Of a stretch of DNA of 64,000 bases, positions 23,884 to 32,343 are shown one piece after another. Made by a program: the position numbers and the translations under genes. How positions within the stretch are numbered: position 1 is the first letter of the stretch; each line of letters starts with the position of its first letter. Source of the stretch: JAWLBM01 sp041687675 (GTDB lineage Bacteria; Pseudomonadota; Alphaproteobacteria; Rhizobiales; Pleomorphomonadaceae); contig JAWLBM010000008.1 in the NCBI GenBank assembly GCA_041687675.1, positions 1-64,000 on the forward strand, given 5' to 3'. The notes under the pieces are model-generated. The model saw only the letters and a program-made list of their open reading frames with translations. It made no database searches and was not told the origin of the DNA.

Positions 23884-24477
23884 ATGACCCTCGTCCTCGC
23901 CTCCGGCAGCGCCACCCGGGCCGCGATCCTGACCCAGGCCGGGCTCATCTTCGAGCGGCAGGTGCCCGACATCGACGAGCGCGCCGTCGAGGCGACGCTG
24001 GAGGGCTCAAAGGTGGGCGCGGACGACGTCGCCGCCATCCTCGCCGAGGTCAAGGCGGTGGAGGTCTCGCGCGAGCGGCCGGGCGACATGGTGATCGGCT
24101 GCGACCAGACCCTCGCCCTCGGCGACGAACGGCTGCACAAGCCCGCCGACATGGAAGCGGCCCGGCGGCAGCTGCTCGCCATGGCCGGGCGATCGCACCA
24201 GCTCCATTCCGCCGTCGTGGTCGCCATCGACGGCGAGGTCGCCTTCCGCCATGTGGACACGGCGACGCTGACCATGCGCAAGTTCTCGCCGGCCTTCGTC
24301 GGCCATTATCTCTCGGTGGTCGGCGACCGGGCGCTCGGCAGCGTCGGCGCCTACCAGGTCGAGGGCTACGGCATCCAGCTGTTCGACGAGATCGAGGGCG
24401 ACCACTTCACCATCCTCGGCGTGCCGCTGCTGCCGCTGCTCGGCCACCTGCGCCGGGTCGGCGTCCTCGAGACCTGA
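23884..24477 (+). CDS. maf: Maf family nucleotide pyrophosphatase
   Basis: This is a Maf-like nucleoside triphosphate pyrophosphatase thought to remove non-canonical nucleotides. It has 197 residues. LVLASGSATRAAIL is the N-terminal signature, though usual family members read ASxSPRR. The metal-site aspartate is in CDQTLAL. The family splits into house-cleaning and septum-linked groups, and the exact substrate is not predictable. It lies between ppsR and aroE in one run of same-strand genes. Confidence 0.9.
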   Translation: MTLVLASGSATRAAILTQAGLIFERQVPDIDERAVEATLEGSKVGADDVAAILAEVKAVEVSRERPGDMVIGCDQTLALGDERLHKPADMEAARRQLLAMAGRSHQLHSAVVVAIDGEVAFRHVDTATLTMRKFSPAFVGHYLSVVGDRALGSVGAYQVEGYGIQLFDEIEGDHFTILGVPLLPLLGHLRRVGVLET

Positions 24478-24509
24478 CCGAGGACCAACCCTTCCGGAGA
24501 CAGACGCCG

Positions 24510-25331
24510 ATGACCAAGGCCGGCGTGATCGGATGGCCGATCGCCCATTCCCGCTCCCCCATGATCCACGGCTTCTGGCTCCGGCAGTTCGGCATCGACG
24601 GCTCCTACGAGCGCATCCCGGTCGAACCCGGCGCGGCCGACGCCTTCTTCGAAGGCCTGCCGCGGAGCGGGCTCGCCGGCGTCAACGTCACCCTGCCACA
24701 CAAGGAGACGGCGGCCCGCCACGTGCGGCGCCTCGATCCCGTCGCGGCGGACCTCGGCGCCGCCAACACCCTGTGGATCGAGGACGGCGAGCTCGCCGGC
24801 ACCAACACCGACGTGCACGGCTTCCTCGCCAACCTGGACGAGGGCCTGCCCGGCTGGGACGCGCCGGCCGGGCTGGCGCTGGTGATCGGCGCCGGCGGAG
24901 CCGCGCGGGCCGTCGTGCGCGGGCTCCTCGACCGGGGCTTCGACGTCGCCCTCGCCAACCGCACGGTCGCCCGGGCCGAGGCGGTCGCCGCCGCCGCGCC
25001 GGGCCGGGTCCGCCCCGTCGGCCTCGACGCTCTCGATCGCCTCGCCGGAGAGGCGCGGGTGATCGTCAACACCACCTCCGCCGGCCTCCACGGCGAGGGC
25101 GACCTGCCGCTCGACTTCGACCGGATCGGCTCCGAATCGATCATCACCGACATCGTCTACGTGCCGCTCGAAACCCCCGTCCTCGCCAGGGCGCGGGCGC
25201 GGGGCCTGAGGACCGTCGACGGCCTCGGCATGCTGCTCCACCAGGCGGTGCCCGGCTTCGAGAAGTGGTTCGGCGTACGGCCGGAGGTGACCCCCGAGCT
25301 CCGCGAACTGGTGGTGGCGGACCTTTCATGA
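24510..25331 (+). CDS. aroE: Shikimate dehydrogenase
   Basis: AroE reduces 3-dehydroshikimate to shikimate with NADPH in aromatic amino-acid synthesis. It has 273 residues. HSRSPMIHGFWL binds shikimate, NVTLPHKE carries the catalytic lysine, and GAGGAARAVV is the nucleotide-binding loop. Its stop overlaps the ATG of coaE (ATGA). Confidence 0.96.
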   Translation: MTKAGVIGWPIAHSRSPMIHGFWLRQFGIDGSYERIPVEPGAADAFFEGLPRSGLAGVNVTLPHKETAARHVRRLDPVAADLGAANTLWIEDGELAGTNTDVHGFLANLDEGLPGWDAPAGLALVIGAGGAARAVVRGLLDRGFDVALANRTVARAEAVAAAAPGRVRPVGLDALDRLAGEARVIVNTTSAGLHGEGDLPLDFDRIGSESIITDIVYVPLETPVLARARARGLRTVDGLGMLLHQAVPGFEKWFGVRPEVTPELRELVVADLS

Positions 25332-25918
25332 TCGTCCTCGGCCTCACCGGATCGATCGGGATGGGCAAGTCGACGACGGCGGCGATGTTCGCCGAGCGCG
25401 GCGTGCCGGTGTTCGACGCCGACGCGGCGGTGCACGCGCTCTATGCGGGGCCGCTCGCAGCCCGCGTCGAGGCCGCCTTCCCCGGCAGCACGGTGGCGGG
25501 ACGGGTGGACCGGGTCGCACTCGGGCGGAAGGTGGTCGGCGACGAGGCAGCGATGCGGCGCCTCGAGGCGATCGTGCATCCCGCGGTGCGCGAGGAGGAG
25601 CGGCGCTTCCTCGAGGCGGCCCGGGCGGCCGGCGCCGCGCTGGCGGTGCTCGACATACCGCTCCTTTACGAGGCCGGGCGCGAGCGGGACGTCGACGCGG
25701 TGGTGGTGGTGACGGCGCCGCCGGAGGTGCAGCGCGCCCGCGTGCTCTCCCGGCCGGGGATGACTGCGGAGCGCTTCGAGGCGATCCTCGCCCGACAGGT
25801 GCCCGACGCGGAGAAGCGCCGCCGGGCCGATGCGGTGGTTGATACCGGCGCCGGCCTCGAGGCGGCCCGGGGCGCCGTGGACGCGATCATCGCCGACCCG
25901 CCGGTGAGGCGGGGATAA
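25328..25918 (+). CDS. coaE: Dephospho-CoA kinase
   Basis: CoaE phosphorylates dephospho-CoA in the last step of coenzyme A synthesis. It has 196 residues. Walker A is GLTGSIGMGKST, followed by DADAAVH. The central segment LDIPLLYE is the usual CoaE motif. It is translationally coupled to aroE by an ATGA overlap. dnaQ follows after 85 bases. Confidence 0.95.
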   Translation: MIVLGLTGSIGMGKSTTAAMFAERGVPVFDADAAVHALYAGPLAARVEAAFPGSTVAGRVDRVALGRKVVGDEAAMRRLEAIVHPAVREEERRFLEAARAAGAALAVLDIPLLYEAGRERDVDAVVVVTAPPEVQRARVLSRPGMTAERFEAILARQVPDAEKRRRADAVVDTGAGLEAARGAVDAIIADPPVRRG

Positions 25919-26003
25919 GCCGACGCGGGGGGCCGCCGCGGCTTGCGGGAGAGCGCCCCGAGTGGCTAGGGTCCGACTTTCGGAAAACCCGGATCCGGAC
26001 GCG

Positions 26004-26732
26004 ATGCGCGAGATCGTCCTCGATACCGAAACGACCGGCCTCGACCCGAAGACCGGCGACCGGCTGGTGGAGATCGGCTGCGTCGAATTGTCCAACCAGT
26101 TCCCGACCGGCCGCACCTACCACGTCTACATCAACCCCGACCGGCCGATGCCGCGCGAGGCCTTCGAGGTGCACGGCCTCTCCGACGCGTTCCTCGCCGA
26201 CAAGCCCCGCTTCGAGGACATCGCCGACGAGTTCCTCGCCTTCGTCGACGGGGCGCGGCTGGTGATCCACAACGCCCAGTTCGACATGGGATTCCTCAAC
26301 GCCGAGCTGAAGCGCTGCGGCCGGATCACCCTCTCCGAGACGCTGGTGGTGGACACCATCCAGATCGCCCGGCGCAAGCACCCGGGCTCGCCGGCGAACC
26401 TCGATGCGCTCTGCGCCCGCTACGGCATCGACACGGGCAGGCGCGTCAAGCACGGCGCGCTGCTCGACGCCGAACTGCTCGCCGAGGTCTACATCGAGCT
26501 GAACGGCGGGCGCCAGGCCGACCTCGGCCTCGTCACGGCCGGCAGCGTCAGCGCCGCGGCGCGGGCGGCGGCCCGGATCGTCCGACCCCGGCCCGAACCC
26601 CTCGCCCCGCGACTCACCGCCGCCGACCTCGAGGCGCACGCCGCCTTTGTCGCCACCCTCGGGGAGGCCGCCATCTGGCTGCGCTACCGCGCCGAGGAGA
26701 GCGAGGATCCGCCCGAGCGGGTCAGCGCCTGA
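26004..26732 (+). CDS. dnaQ: DNA polymerase III subunit epsilon
   Basis: This is the proofreading 3'-5' exonuclease of the replicase. It has 242 residues from the ATG at 26004, giving MREIVLDTETTGLDP; a GTG at 25962 would add residues foreign to the family. All DEDD motifs are visible: LDTETTG, HNAQFDMGF and HGALLDAELLAEVY. The C-terminal region that would bind the alpha subunit is present. It converges with secB across a terminator hairpin. Confidence 0.95.
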   Translation: MREIVLDTETTGLDPKTGDRLVEIGCVELSNQFPTGRTYHVYINPDRPMPREAFEVHGLSDAFLADKPRFEDIADEFLAFVDGARLVIHNAQFDMGFLNAELKRCGRITLSETLVVDTIQIARRKHPGSPANLDALCARYGIDTGRRVKHGALLDAELLAEVYIELNGGRQADLGLVTAGSVSAAARAAARIVRPRPEPLAPRLTAADLEAHAAFVATLGEAAIWLRYRAEESEDPPERVSA

Positions 26733-26746
26733 GCGGCCGGGCGACG

Positions 26747-26772
26747 AAAAAAGGGCCGGATCGCTCCGGCCC
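26747..26772 (-). terminator. Intrinsic terminator of secB
   Basis: GGGCCGGA and TCCGGCCC form an eight-base-pair stem with a TCGC loop. On the minus strand six T residues follow directly, so this is a classic Rho-independent terminator for secB. It may also end dnaQ messages less efficiently. Confidence 0.85.
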
Positions 26773-26802
26773 CTGGCACGGTCGCCTGCCCGAAACCCGC
26801 CG

Positions 26803-27297
26803 TCAGGAAGGCGTCGACTGCTGCTGCTGGGCCGTCTGCTGGGCGCGGGCGAGGAACTGCTGGTAGAGCGCCACGAAGTCGATCGGGTCGATCATCAGCG
26901 GCGGGAAGCCGCCGCGGACCGCCGCGTCGGCGACGATCTGCCGGGCGAAGGGGAACAGCAGGCGCGGGCACTCGATCATGATGAACGGGTGCATGTGCTG
27001 CTGGGGCACGTTCTGGACCCGGAACAGGCCGCCGTAGACGAGCTCGATGTGGAACACCCGCTCATCGCCGGACTGCGCCGCGACCTCCATCTTGAGGTCC
27101 ACCTCGTACTCGGCGCCGGAGCGCTGGCGCGAGGAGACGTTGACGCCGACGGTGATCTGCGGCGACCCGCCGCCCTGGCGCAGGCTGTCGGGCGCCTTCG
27201 GGTTCTCGAAGGAGAAATCCTTCACATACTGGGCGACGACGTTCAGCGAGGGCTGCTGCGCCGGTCCGCCCGCGGCGCCGGTCTCGGGGTTGCTCAT
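26803..27297 (-). CDS. secB: Protein-export chaperone SecB
   Basis: SecB is a tetrameric chaperone that keeps preproteins unfolded and hands them to SecA. It has 164 residues. NVVAQYVKDFSFENP is the family N-terminal signature, and CPRLLFPFARQIVADAAVRGGFPPLMIDPIDF is the usual C-terminal core. The ATG at 27297 is preferred to a GTG four codons upstream. Confidence 0.96.
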   Translation of the reverse strand: MSNPETGAAGGPAQQPSLNVVAQYVKDFSFENPKAPDSLRQGGGSPQITVGVNVSSRQRSGAEYEVDLKMEVAAQSGDERVFHIELVYGGLFRVQNVPQQHMHPFIMIECPRLLFPFARQIVADAAVRGGFPPLMIDPIDFVALYQQFLARAQQTAQQQQSTPS

Positions 27298-27420
27298 GTC
27301 CGTGTCCACTCCAGATGCCGGGCGCGGAAACCGCGGGCCGGCCGGTTCGACGTTGCATGCCGATAAGGGTCGGCGACGGCTAGCACGGTCCGGCGCCGCG
27401 GCGCAAGGCTCGGGCCCGGA

Positions 27421-27918
27421 TCAGCGCCGGTCGATGGCGGGCGGATCCCCGTCGCCGCGCCAGGGCGAATCCGGGTCGGGGCGCCGCTCGAAATCGTCGG
27501 GATCGAGATCGACCACCCCGTCGCGCGGGCGCGGCCGGGCGTCGAGGCCGCCGCCGACGATGGTGACCCCGGCGACGAGCCGGTCGGCGGCGAGCCGCTG
27601 CAGCGGCGGCAGCAGCAGGAGAAGCCCGACGAAGTCGCTAACGAAGCCCGGAAGGATGATGAGAAGCCCGGCGACCGCCGTCATCGCGCCGGCGACGAGC
27701 TCGCGCTCGGGCCGCCGCCCGGCGGCCATCTCGGCGCGCAGGCCGGCGAGGAGCCTGAGGCCCGAAAGGCGGATCAGCAACGCCCCGAGCAGCACGCCGG
27801 CCAGGATCAACGCCACCGTCGGCAGCACGCCAATGGCGCCGCCGACCTGGATGAACACCACGATCTCGACGATCGGATAGGCGAGGAGGAGGATCGGCAC
27901 GAGGCCGGAGAGTCTCAT
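27421..27918 (-). CDS. fxsA: FxsA family membrane protein
   Basis: FxsA is an inner-membrane protein that interferes with F-plasmid exclusion of phage T7 when overproduced in E. coli. Its normal job is unknown. It has 165 residues. PILLLAYPIVEIVVFIQVGGAIG matches the first span, and LLIILPGFVSDFVGLLLLLPPLQ is the family signature. It starts at the ATG at 27918. It is divergent from the Tim44-domain gene. Confidence 0.88.
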   Translation of the reverse strand: MRLSGLVPILLLAYPIVEIVVFIQVGGAIGVLPTVALILAGVLLGALLIRLSGLRLLAGLRAEMAAGRRPERELVAGAMTAVAGLLIILPGFVSDFVGLLLLLPPLQRLAADRLVAGVTIVGGGLDARPRPRDGVVDLDPDDFERRPDPDSPWRGDGDPPAIDRR

Positions 27919-28003
27919 GTCTGGTTCCCGGTGCCGCGCCGGAGGTCTGCCCCCCGGCCGTGGCGTTTGGTTCATGCCGGCGACAATTCGCCATCAGCGG
28001 GCT

Positions 28004-28031
28004 TTGCCCGTCGCAGGCAGGCCTTTATGCT
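28004..28031 (+). promoter_or_regulatory. Predicted promoter of the Tim44-domain gene
   Basis: TTGCCC and TATGCT are 16 bases apart, about 95 bases before the ATG at 28126. The match is by eye only. Confidence 0.4.
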
Positions 28032-28125
28032 GGAGCAAGATACACTACATAAGAAGTGTCTTCCCGGCGTGCCACTGGTCCGGTAGATCGGAACCCCGCG
28101 CCCCCGCTTGAGGCCGACTGTCGCG

Positions 28126-28836
28126 ATGAACGGTTTTCTCGACGCCTACAGCCTGATCTTCCTGATCGTCGCCATCGCGATTTTCTGGCGCCTGCGCAGC
28201 GTTCTCGGCCGCCGTACGGGCCACGAGCGGCCGCCGGTCGATCCCTACGCCCGGCGCGACGACCGGGCTGCGCCCGCCTCGAGCCAGGTCGAGACCAACG
28301 ACAATGTGGTGGCGCTGCCGCGCGGCTCCCAGTCCTCGGCCGCAGAGGCCGCGGCGGTCGACCGCGTCGCCCCCGCCGGATCGGCGCTCAACGCCGCCCT
28401 GCGGACCATCCTCTCGGCCGACCGGTCCTTCGACGCGGAGCATTTCCTCGCCGGCGCCAAGGCCGCCTACGAGATGGTGGTGACGGCCTTCGCGGCCGGA
28501 GACCGCGCGACCCTCAAGCAACTGCTCGCGCCCGAGGTGTTCGAGGGCTTCAGCGCCGCCATCGCCGAGCGCGAGGCCCGCGGCGACACGGTCGAGACCA
28601 CGTTCGTCGGGATGGAGAAGGCTGAGATCACCGAGGCCTCGCTGAAGGGCGGGCTGGCGCAGGTCACCGTCCGCTTCGTCTCGCAGCTGATCTCGGTCAC
28701 CCGTGACAAGGACGGCGCCGTCATCGACGGCGACCCGGCCCGCGTCTCGGAGGTCACCGACGTGTGGACCTTCGCTCGCGAGGTGCGCGCGCGCGACCCG
28801 AACTGGAAGCTGGTCGCCACCGAATCGGAAGGCTGA
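28126..28836 (+). CDS. Tim44/TimA domain protein
   Basis: This 236-residue protein has one N-terminal membrane span (about residues 7-21) and a C-terminal Tim44-like domain (about 100-233). The family is related to the mitochondrial import motor subunit. In alphaproteobacteria it is a membrane-bound protein of unclear role, sometimes called TimA. A TTG at 28108 is in frame, but the ATG giving MNGFLDAYSLIFL fits better. mltA starts eight bases after the stop. The order secB, fxsA, tim44, mltA, smr is conserved near rhizobial origins. Confidence 0.88.
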   Translation: MNGFLDAYSLIFLIVAIAIFWRLRSVLGRRTGHERPPVDPYARRDDRAAPASSQVETNDNVVALPRGSQSSAAEAAAVDRVAPAGSALNAALRTILSADRSFDAEHFLAGAKAAYEMVVTAFAAGDRATLKQLLAPEVFEGFSAAIAEREARGDTVETTFVGMEKAEITEASLKGGLAQVTVRFVSQLISVTRDKDGAVIDGDPARVSEVTDVWTFAREVRARDPNWKLVATESEG

Positions 28837-28844
28837 GCCCGGCC

Positions 28845-29942
28845 ATGTCGCGCATGCCCCCGGCGACGCTGCGCGCGGCCGGGTTCGACAGCATCGGGGG
28901 CTGGCCCGAGGACGACCACGCGGCCGCCTTCGCCGCCTTCCGCCGCTCGGCCCTCCACGTCGTCTCCAATCCCCCCAGGCAGCGGCCCCTCGGCGTCGCC
29001 GGCGAGCGCCTCGTGCCGGCGGCTAAGGCCGCGCTGGCGCTTGGGAACCCGGACGCGGCGGCGGCCCGCGGTTTCTTCGAGCGCTGGTTTGACCCTCTGC
29101 GCGTCGAGCCTGCCGAGGGCGGCGGGTTCGTCACCGGCTACTACGAGCCCGAGGTGGACGGGTCGCTGGCGGCGAGCGAGGCCTACCCGGTTCCCCTGCA
29201 CGCGCTGCCGCCCGACCTCGTCGAGATCCCGCCGGACGCCGACCGCGGCGGCCTCGATCCTGCGCTCACCTGGGCGCGACGGCGCCCGGACGGAAGCTTC
29301 GCCGAGCATCCGGACCGCGGCGCGATCATGGCCGGCGCCCTCGGCCCCGACGCCGCCACGCTCGCCCATGTGGCGACCTGGGTGGAGGCCTTCTTCATCC
29401 ACGTGCAGGGCTCGGCGCGGATCCGCCTTTCGGGCGGCGGCGTGCGGCGGATCAGCTTCGCCGGCAAGAGCGGGCATCCCTATTTCCCCGTCGCCCGGGT
29501 GCTGGTCGAGCGCGGGCTGATGGCCCCGGCGGAGGCCACCGCCGACGTGCTCCGGGACTGGCTGCTCGCCCACCCGGATGAGACGCCGGCGGTGCTCGCC
29601 CGCAACCGCTCCTACATCTTCTTCCGCGAGGCGCCGGTGCCCGACCCGGCGCTCGGGCCGGTGGCGGCCGCCGGCGTGCCGCTGACGCCCGGCCGCTCGC
29701 TCGCCGTCGACCGGCACCTCCACAGCTTCCACCTCCCCGTCTTCGTCGACGCCGACCTCGGCGACGCCGGCCCGTTCCGGCGGCTGATGGTCGCCCAGGA
29801 CACCGGCTCGGCGATCGTCGGGCCGGCCCGCGGCGACCTCTTCTTCGGCACCGGCGAGGCGGCCTTCGCGAAGGCGGCGCGGATCCGCCATCCGGCCCGT
29901 TTCGTGCTGCTGCACCCGAGGACCGAGCCCCGTGGGTCGTGA
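28845..29942 (+). CDS. mltA: Membrane-bound lytic murein transglycosylase A
   Basis: MltA cleaves peptidoglycan glycan strands to leave 1,6-anhydro-muropeptides. It has 365 residues. VTGYYEPEVDGS opens the MltA domain, and the C-terminal 3D domain has DTGSAIVGPARGDLFFGTG with the catalytic aspartates. No lipobox or clear signal peptide is seen at the chosen start (MSRMPPATLRAAGF), so its export route is uncertain. It overlaps smr by 11 bases. Confidence 0.92.
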   Translation: MSRMPPATLRAAGFDSIGGWPEDDHAAAFAAFRRSALHVVSNPPRQRPLGVAGERLVPAAKAALALGNPDAAAARGFFERWFDPLRVEPAEGGGFVTGYYEPEVDGSLAASEAYPVPLHALPPDLVEIPPDADRGGLDPALTWARRRPDGSFAEHPDRGAIMAGALGPDAATLAHVATWVEAFFIHVQGSARIRLSGGGVRRISFAGKSGHPYFPVARVLVERGLMAPAEATADVLRDWLLAHPDETPAVLARNRSYIFFREAPVPDPALGPVAAAGVPLTPGRSLAVDRHLHSFHLPVFVDADLGDAGPFRRLMVAQDTGSAIVGPARGDLFFGTGEAAFAKAARIRHPARFVLLHPRTEPRGS

Positions 29943-30495
29943 CCGACGCCGGCTCGGCCCGGAGGAGGAGGCGCTGTGGTCCGCGGTGAAGCGGACCGTC
30001 GAGCCGCTCCGCCCGGCCGATCGCGAGCCGCCGCATCCCGCCGTGCCGCCCGTCCCGGAGGCGGTGCCGCCGCCGCGGTCCGACATCTCCGCCGTGACCC
30101 CGAAGCCGGTGCCGCCGGCGCGCCCGGCGATGCCCTCGCTGCATCCGCTCGGCCGGCGCGACCGCCAGAAGGTGGTGCGCGGCCTGACCGGGATCGACGC
30201 GCGGATCGACCTGCACGGCCTCACCCAGGACGAGGCGCACGCCCGGCTCTCCGGCTTCCTCGCCCGGTCGCAGGGGCTCGGCCACCGGGTCGTGCTGGTG
30301 ATCACCGGCAAGGGCGGCCGGGGGGGAGGCTTCGAGGGCCTTCACGTGGCCGAGCGCGGCGTGCTGCGGCGGGTGGTGCCGCTGTGGCTGTCGCTGCCCG
30401 AGTTCCGCCGCTTCGTCCTCGGTTTCGAGGACGCCCACCTTGCGCACGGCGGGGAGGGCGCGTTGTATGTGCGCATCCGCCGCCGCAAGCCGTGA
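29932..30495 (+). CDS. smrA: Smr/MutS2 domain endonuclease-like protein
   Basis: This 187-residue protein has a C-terminal Smr domain (about residues 85-185), with the LDxH-like motif IDLHGLTQDEAH and the glycine-rich VLVITGKGGRG loop. Smr domains are nicking nucleases for DNA or RNA. The substrate of this stand-alone type is not settled. The N-terminal third is proline-rich and probably disordered. It has a GTG start inside the end of mltA. Confidence 0.87.
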   Translation: MGRDRRRLGPEEEALWSAVKRTVEPLRPADREPPHPAVPPVPEAVPPPRSDISAVTPKPVPPARPAMPSLHPLGRRDRQKVVRGLTGIDARIDLHGLTQDEAHARLSGFLARSQGLGHRVVLVITGKGGRGGGFEGLHVAERGVLRRVVPLWLSLPEFRRFVLGFEDAHLAHGGEGALYVRIRRRKP

Positions 30496-30522
30496 CCTGC
30501 CCGTGACCCCGACGACACGTCC

Positions 30523-30891
30523 ATGACCCCCTTCGGCGCCAAGCTGCGCGCGCTCCGGGCCGAGCGAGGCGTCAGCCTCAAGGAGATGGCCGACGCCCTC
30601 GGCGTCTCGGCGGCCTACCTCTCCGCCTTGGAGCATGGCCATCGCGGCCGTCCGACCTGGTCGATGATCCAGCGCATCATCGGCTACTTCAACGTGATCT
30701 GGGACGACGCGGAGGAGCTGGCGCGGCTTGCCCGGATCTCCCACCCGAAGGTCTCCATCGACACCTCCGGCCTCGACCCGCGCGCGACCGAGCTCGCCAA
30801 CCTGCTCGCCGAGCGGATCGGCGAGCTCGACGGACCGGCGCTGGACCGGCTGATCGCCGATCTCTCGGCCGCGCCGCGGCCGCCGCGCTGA
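30523..30891 (+). CDS. XRE family transcriptional regulator
   Basis: This 122-residue protein has an N-terminal Cro/CI-type helix-turn-helix (about residues 5-65; LKEMADALGVSAAYLSALEHGHRG), followed by a helical tail. It is probably a small DNA-binding regulator whose targets are not visible. It lies 27 bases after smr and is on the same strand, so it may share a transcript. Similar short XRE proteins sit after smr in Rhizobiales. Confidence 0.88.
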   Translation: MTPFGAKLRALRAERGVSLKEMADALGVSAAYLSALEHGHRGRPTWSMIQRIIGYFNVIWDDAEELARLARISHPKVSIDTSGLDPRATELANLLAERIGELDGPALDRLIADLSAAPRPPR

Positions 30892-30964
30892 CCGGTTCCG
30901 CCGCCGCGGCGCTTCGGCTAGAAGAATGACCGGGCCGCAAGAGGGCGGCCGCAAGGACCCTTCC

Positions 30965-31681
30965 ATGTCCCCCGACGAGCTCCTCGCCCGGCTTCTCTAC
31001 AGGGACGCGCTGATGCTGGTGGTCGACAAGCCGGCCGGCATCCCCGTGCACGCCGGCCCGGGCGGCGGCGAGACGCTGGACATGCACTTCGACGCGCTCC
31101 GCTTCGGCCTGCCGCGGCCGCCGGCGCTTGCCCACCGGCTCGACCGCGACACCTCCGGCTGCCTGGTGCTCGGCCGCCACCGGCGCTCGACCGCGGAGCT
31201 CGGCGAGCTGTTCGCCCGGCAGAAGGTGGAGAAGACCTATCTCGCGGTGGTGCTCGGCAGCGTCGAGGCGGACGAGGGCCGGATCGACGCGCCGCTCGCC
31301 AGGGTCTCGCACGAGCGGCGCTCCTGGTGGATGAAGGTCGACCCGGCCGGGCAGCCCTCGACCACCGACTGGCGGGTGGTCGCCCGCGGCGAGCGGCTGA
31401 CGGTCGTGGACCTGATGCCGCGGACAGGGCGCACCCACCAGCTGCGCGTCCACATGGCCCACCTCGGCCATCCGATCGTCGGCGACGGCGTCTATGGCGG
31501 CGACCCGGCCAGGGCGGTCGACCGCCGGCTGCACCTGCACGCCCGCCGGGTGGTGGTGCCCCTCTACCGCAAGAAGCCCCCGGTCGACGTCGAGGCACCC
31601 GTGCCGGAGCACATGGCCCGCCTGCTTGCCCGGCTGGGTGCGCTGGATGCGATGCGCGATACCAACGCATCAGCAGTCTAG
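30965..31681 (+). CDS. RluA family pseudouridine synthase
   Basis: This enzyme isomerises uridine to pseudouridine in RNA. It has 238 residues with the catalytic motif HRLDRDTSGCLVLGRH (aspartate nucleophile) and the C-terminal RTGRTHQLRVHMAHLGHPIVGD. No S4 domain is seen, so it is of the RluA/RluC core type. The target uridine cannot be predicted. It starts at the ATG at 30965. It is the last gene before the low-GC insert. Confidence 0.93.
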   Translation: MSPDELLARLLYRDALMLVVDKPAGIPVHAGPGGGETLDMHFDALRFGLPRPPALAHRLDRDTSGCLVLGRHRRSTAELGELFARQKVEKTYLAVVLGSVEADEGRIDAPLARVSHERRSWWMKVDPAGQPSTTDWRVVARGERLTVVDLMPRTGRTHQLRVHMAHLGHPIVGDGVYGGDPARAVDRRLHLHARRVVVPLYRKKPPVDVEAPVPEHMARLLARLGALDAMRDTNASAV

Positions 31682-32343
31682 CTGCGTGATTGAAACGCCC
31701 CGCGTTCCCCAAACTAGAACACATCAAGTCGTTACTAATACTAAATACTGCATACCGAAAGACAAGGTCTCGCTCCGAACAGGTATACGAGCGTTTTGTC
31801 TTTACAGACCCATTCGCCCGAGTCATGATTGACAAGTTTCCGAATTGTTTACACGACAGTCCTTCGGCCGGTGTTGCAAACCATGCTTTCCCGCCCGACT
31901 TCGGAGGCGTCATCCGCCCGCGAAGCCGCCGGATAGGCTTGGCAAGGCTATCGTTCGACGCTCGTGGTCGAGAACAACGGGGCATGGCCAAGACCCAAAA
32001 ATCCCTTTTGCGACCGGGCCGAACAGCCACCATAGCCGAGCACCTGTGCGGTGCGGCGCATCGACATGAAGCCCGCGGTGACGGCTGCGGATGGCGCGTA
32101 CGATCGCGCAGCCCACGCCGACCCCTTGCTCCTCGTAAGTCTGGCCGATGAGAGCGGTGGGGGGCTACCAGCCGAGCGAACCCGAGGTCGACCACATCGA
32201 CCGGGGCCGCCTGTTCCGGCCATCGGACGTCCCTGAGGAGGAGCTTGCCGGCCGTTCGATCTCCAGGTGTGCGGCGACATGCGCCGCGGCCGGTCGCGGC
32301 GGACAGACACGAGGATCAGGACAACGAGGAGAGGGGGGTCAAG
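31682..32343. other. Low-GC intergenic region, left part of insert
   Basis: These 662 bases show no gene I can support. The first 190 bases are strikingly AT-rich for this chromosome. The rest is intermediate and broken into short frames on both strands with no recognised family and no good ribosome sites. It could hold decayed mobile DNA or an unrecognised RNA. Just before the next gene a purine-rich stretch (32327-32340) gives that gene a strong ribosome site. Confidence 0.5.

Noticed and set aside
31690..32151. 154-codon plus-strand frame with TTG start in the insert
   Set aside because: No ribosome site, no recognised similarity, and it crosses a sharp change in base composition. Left as unassigned sequence.
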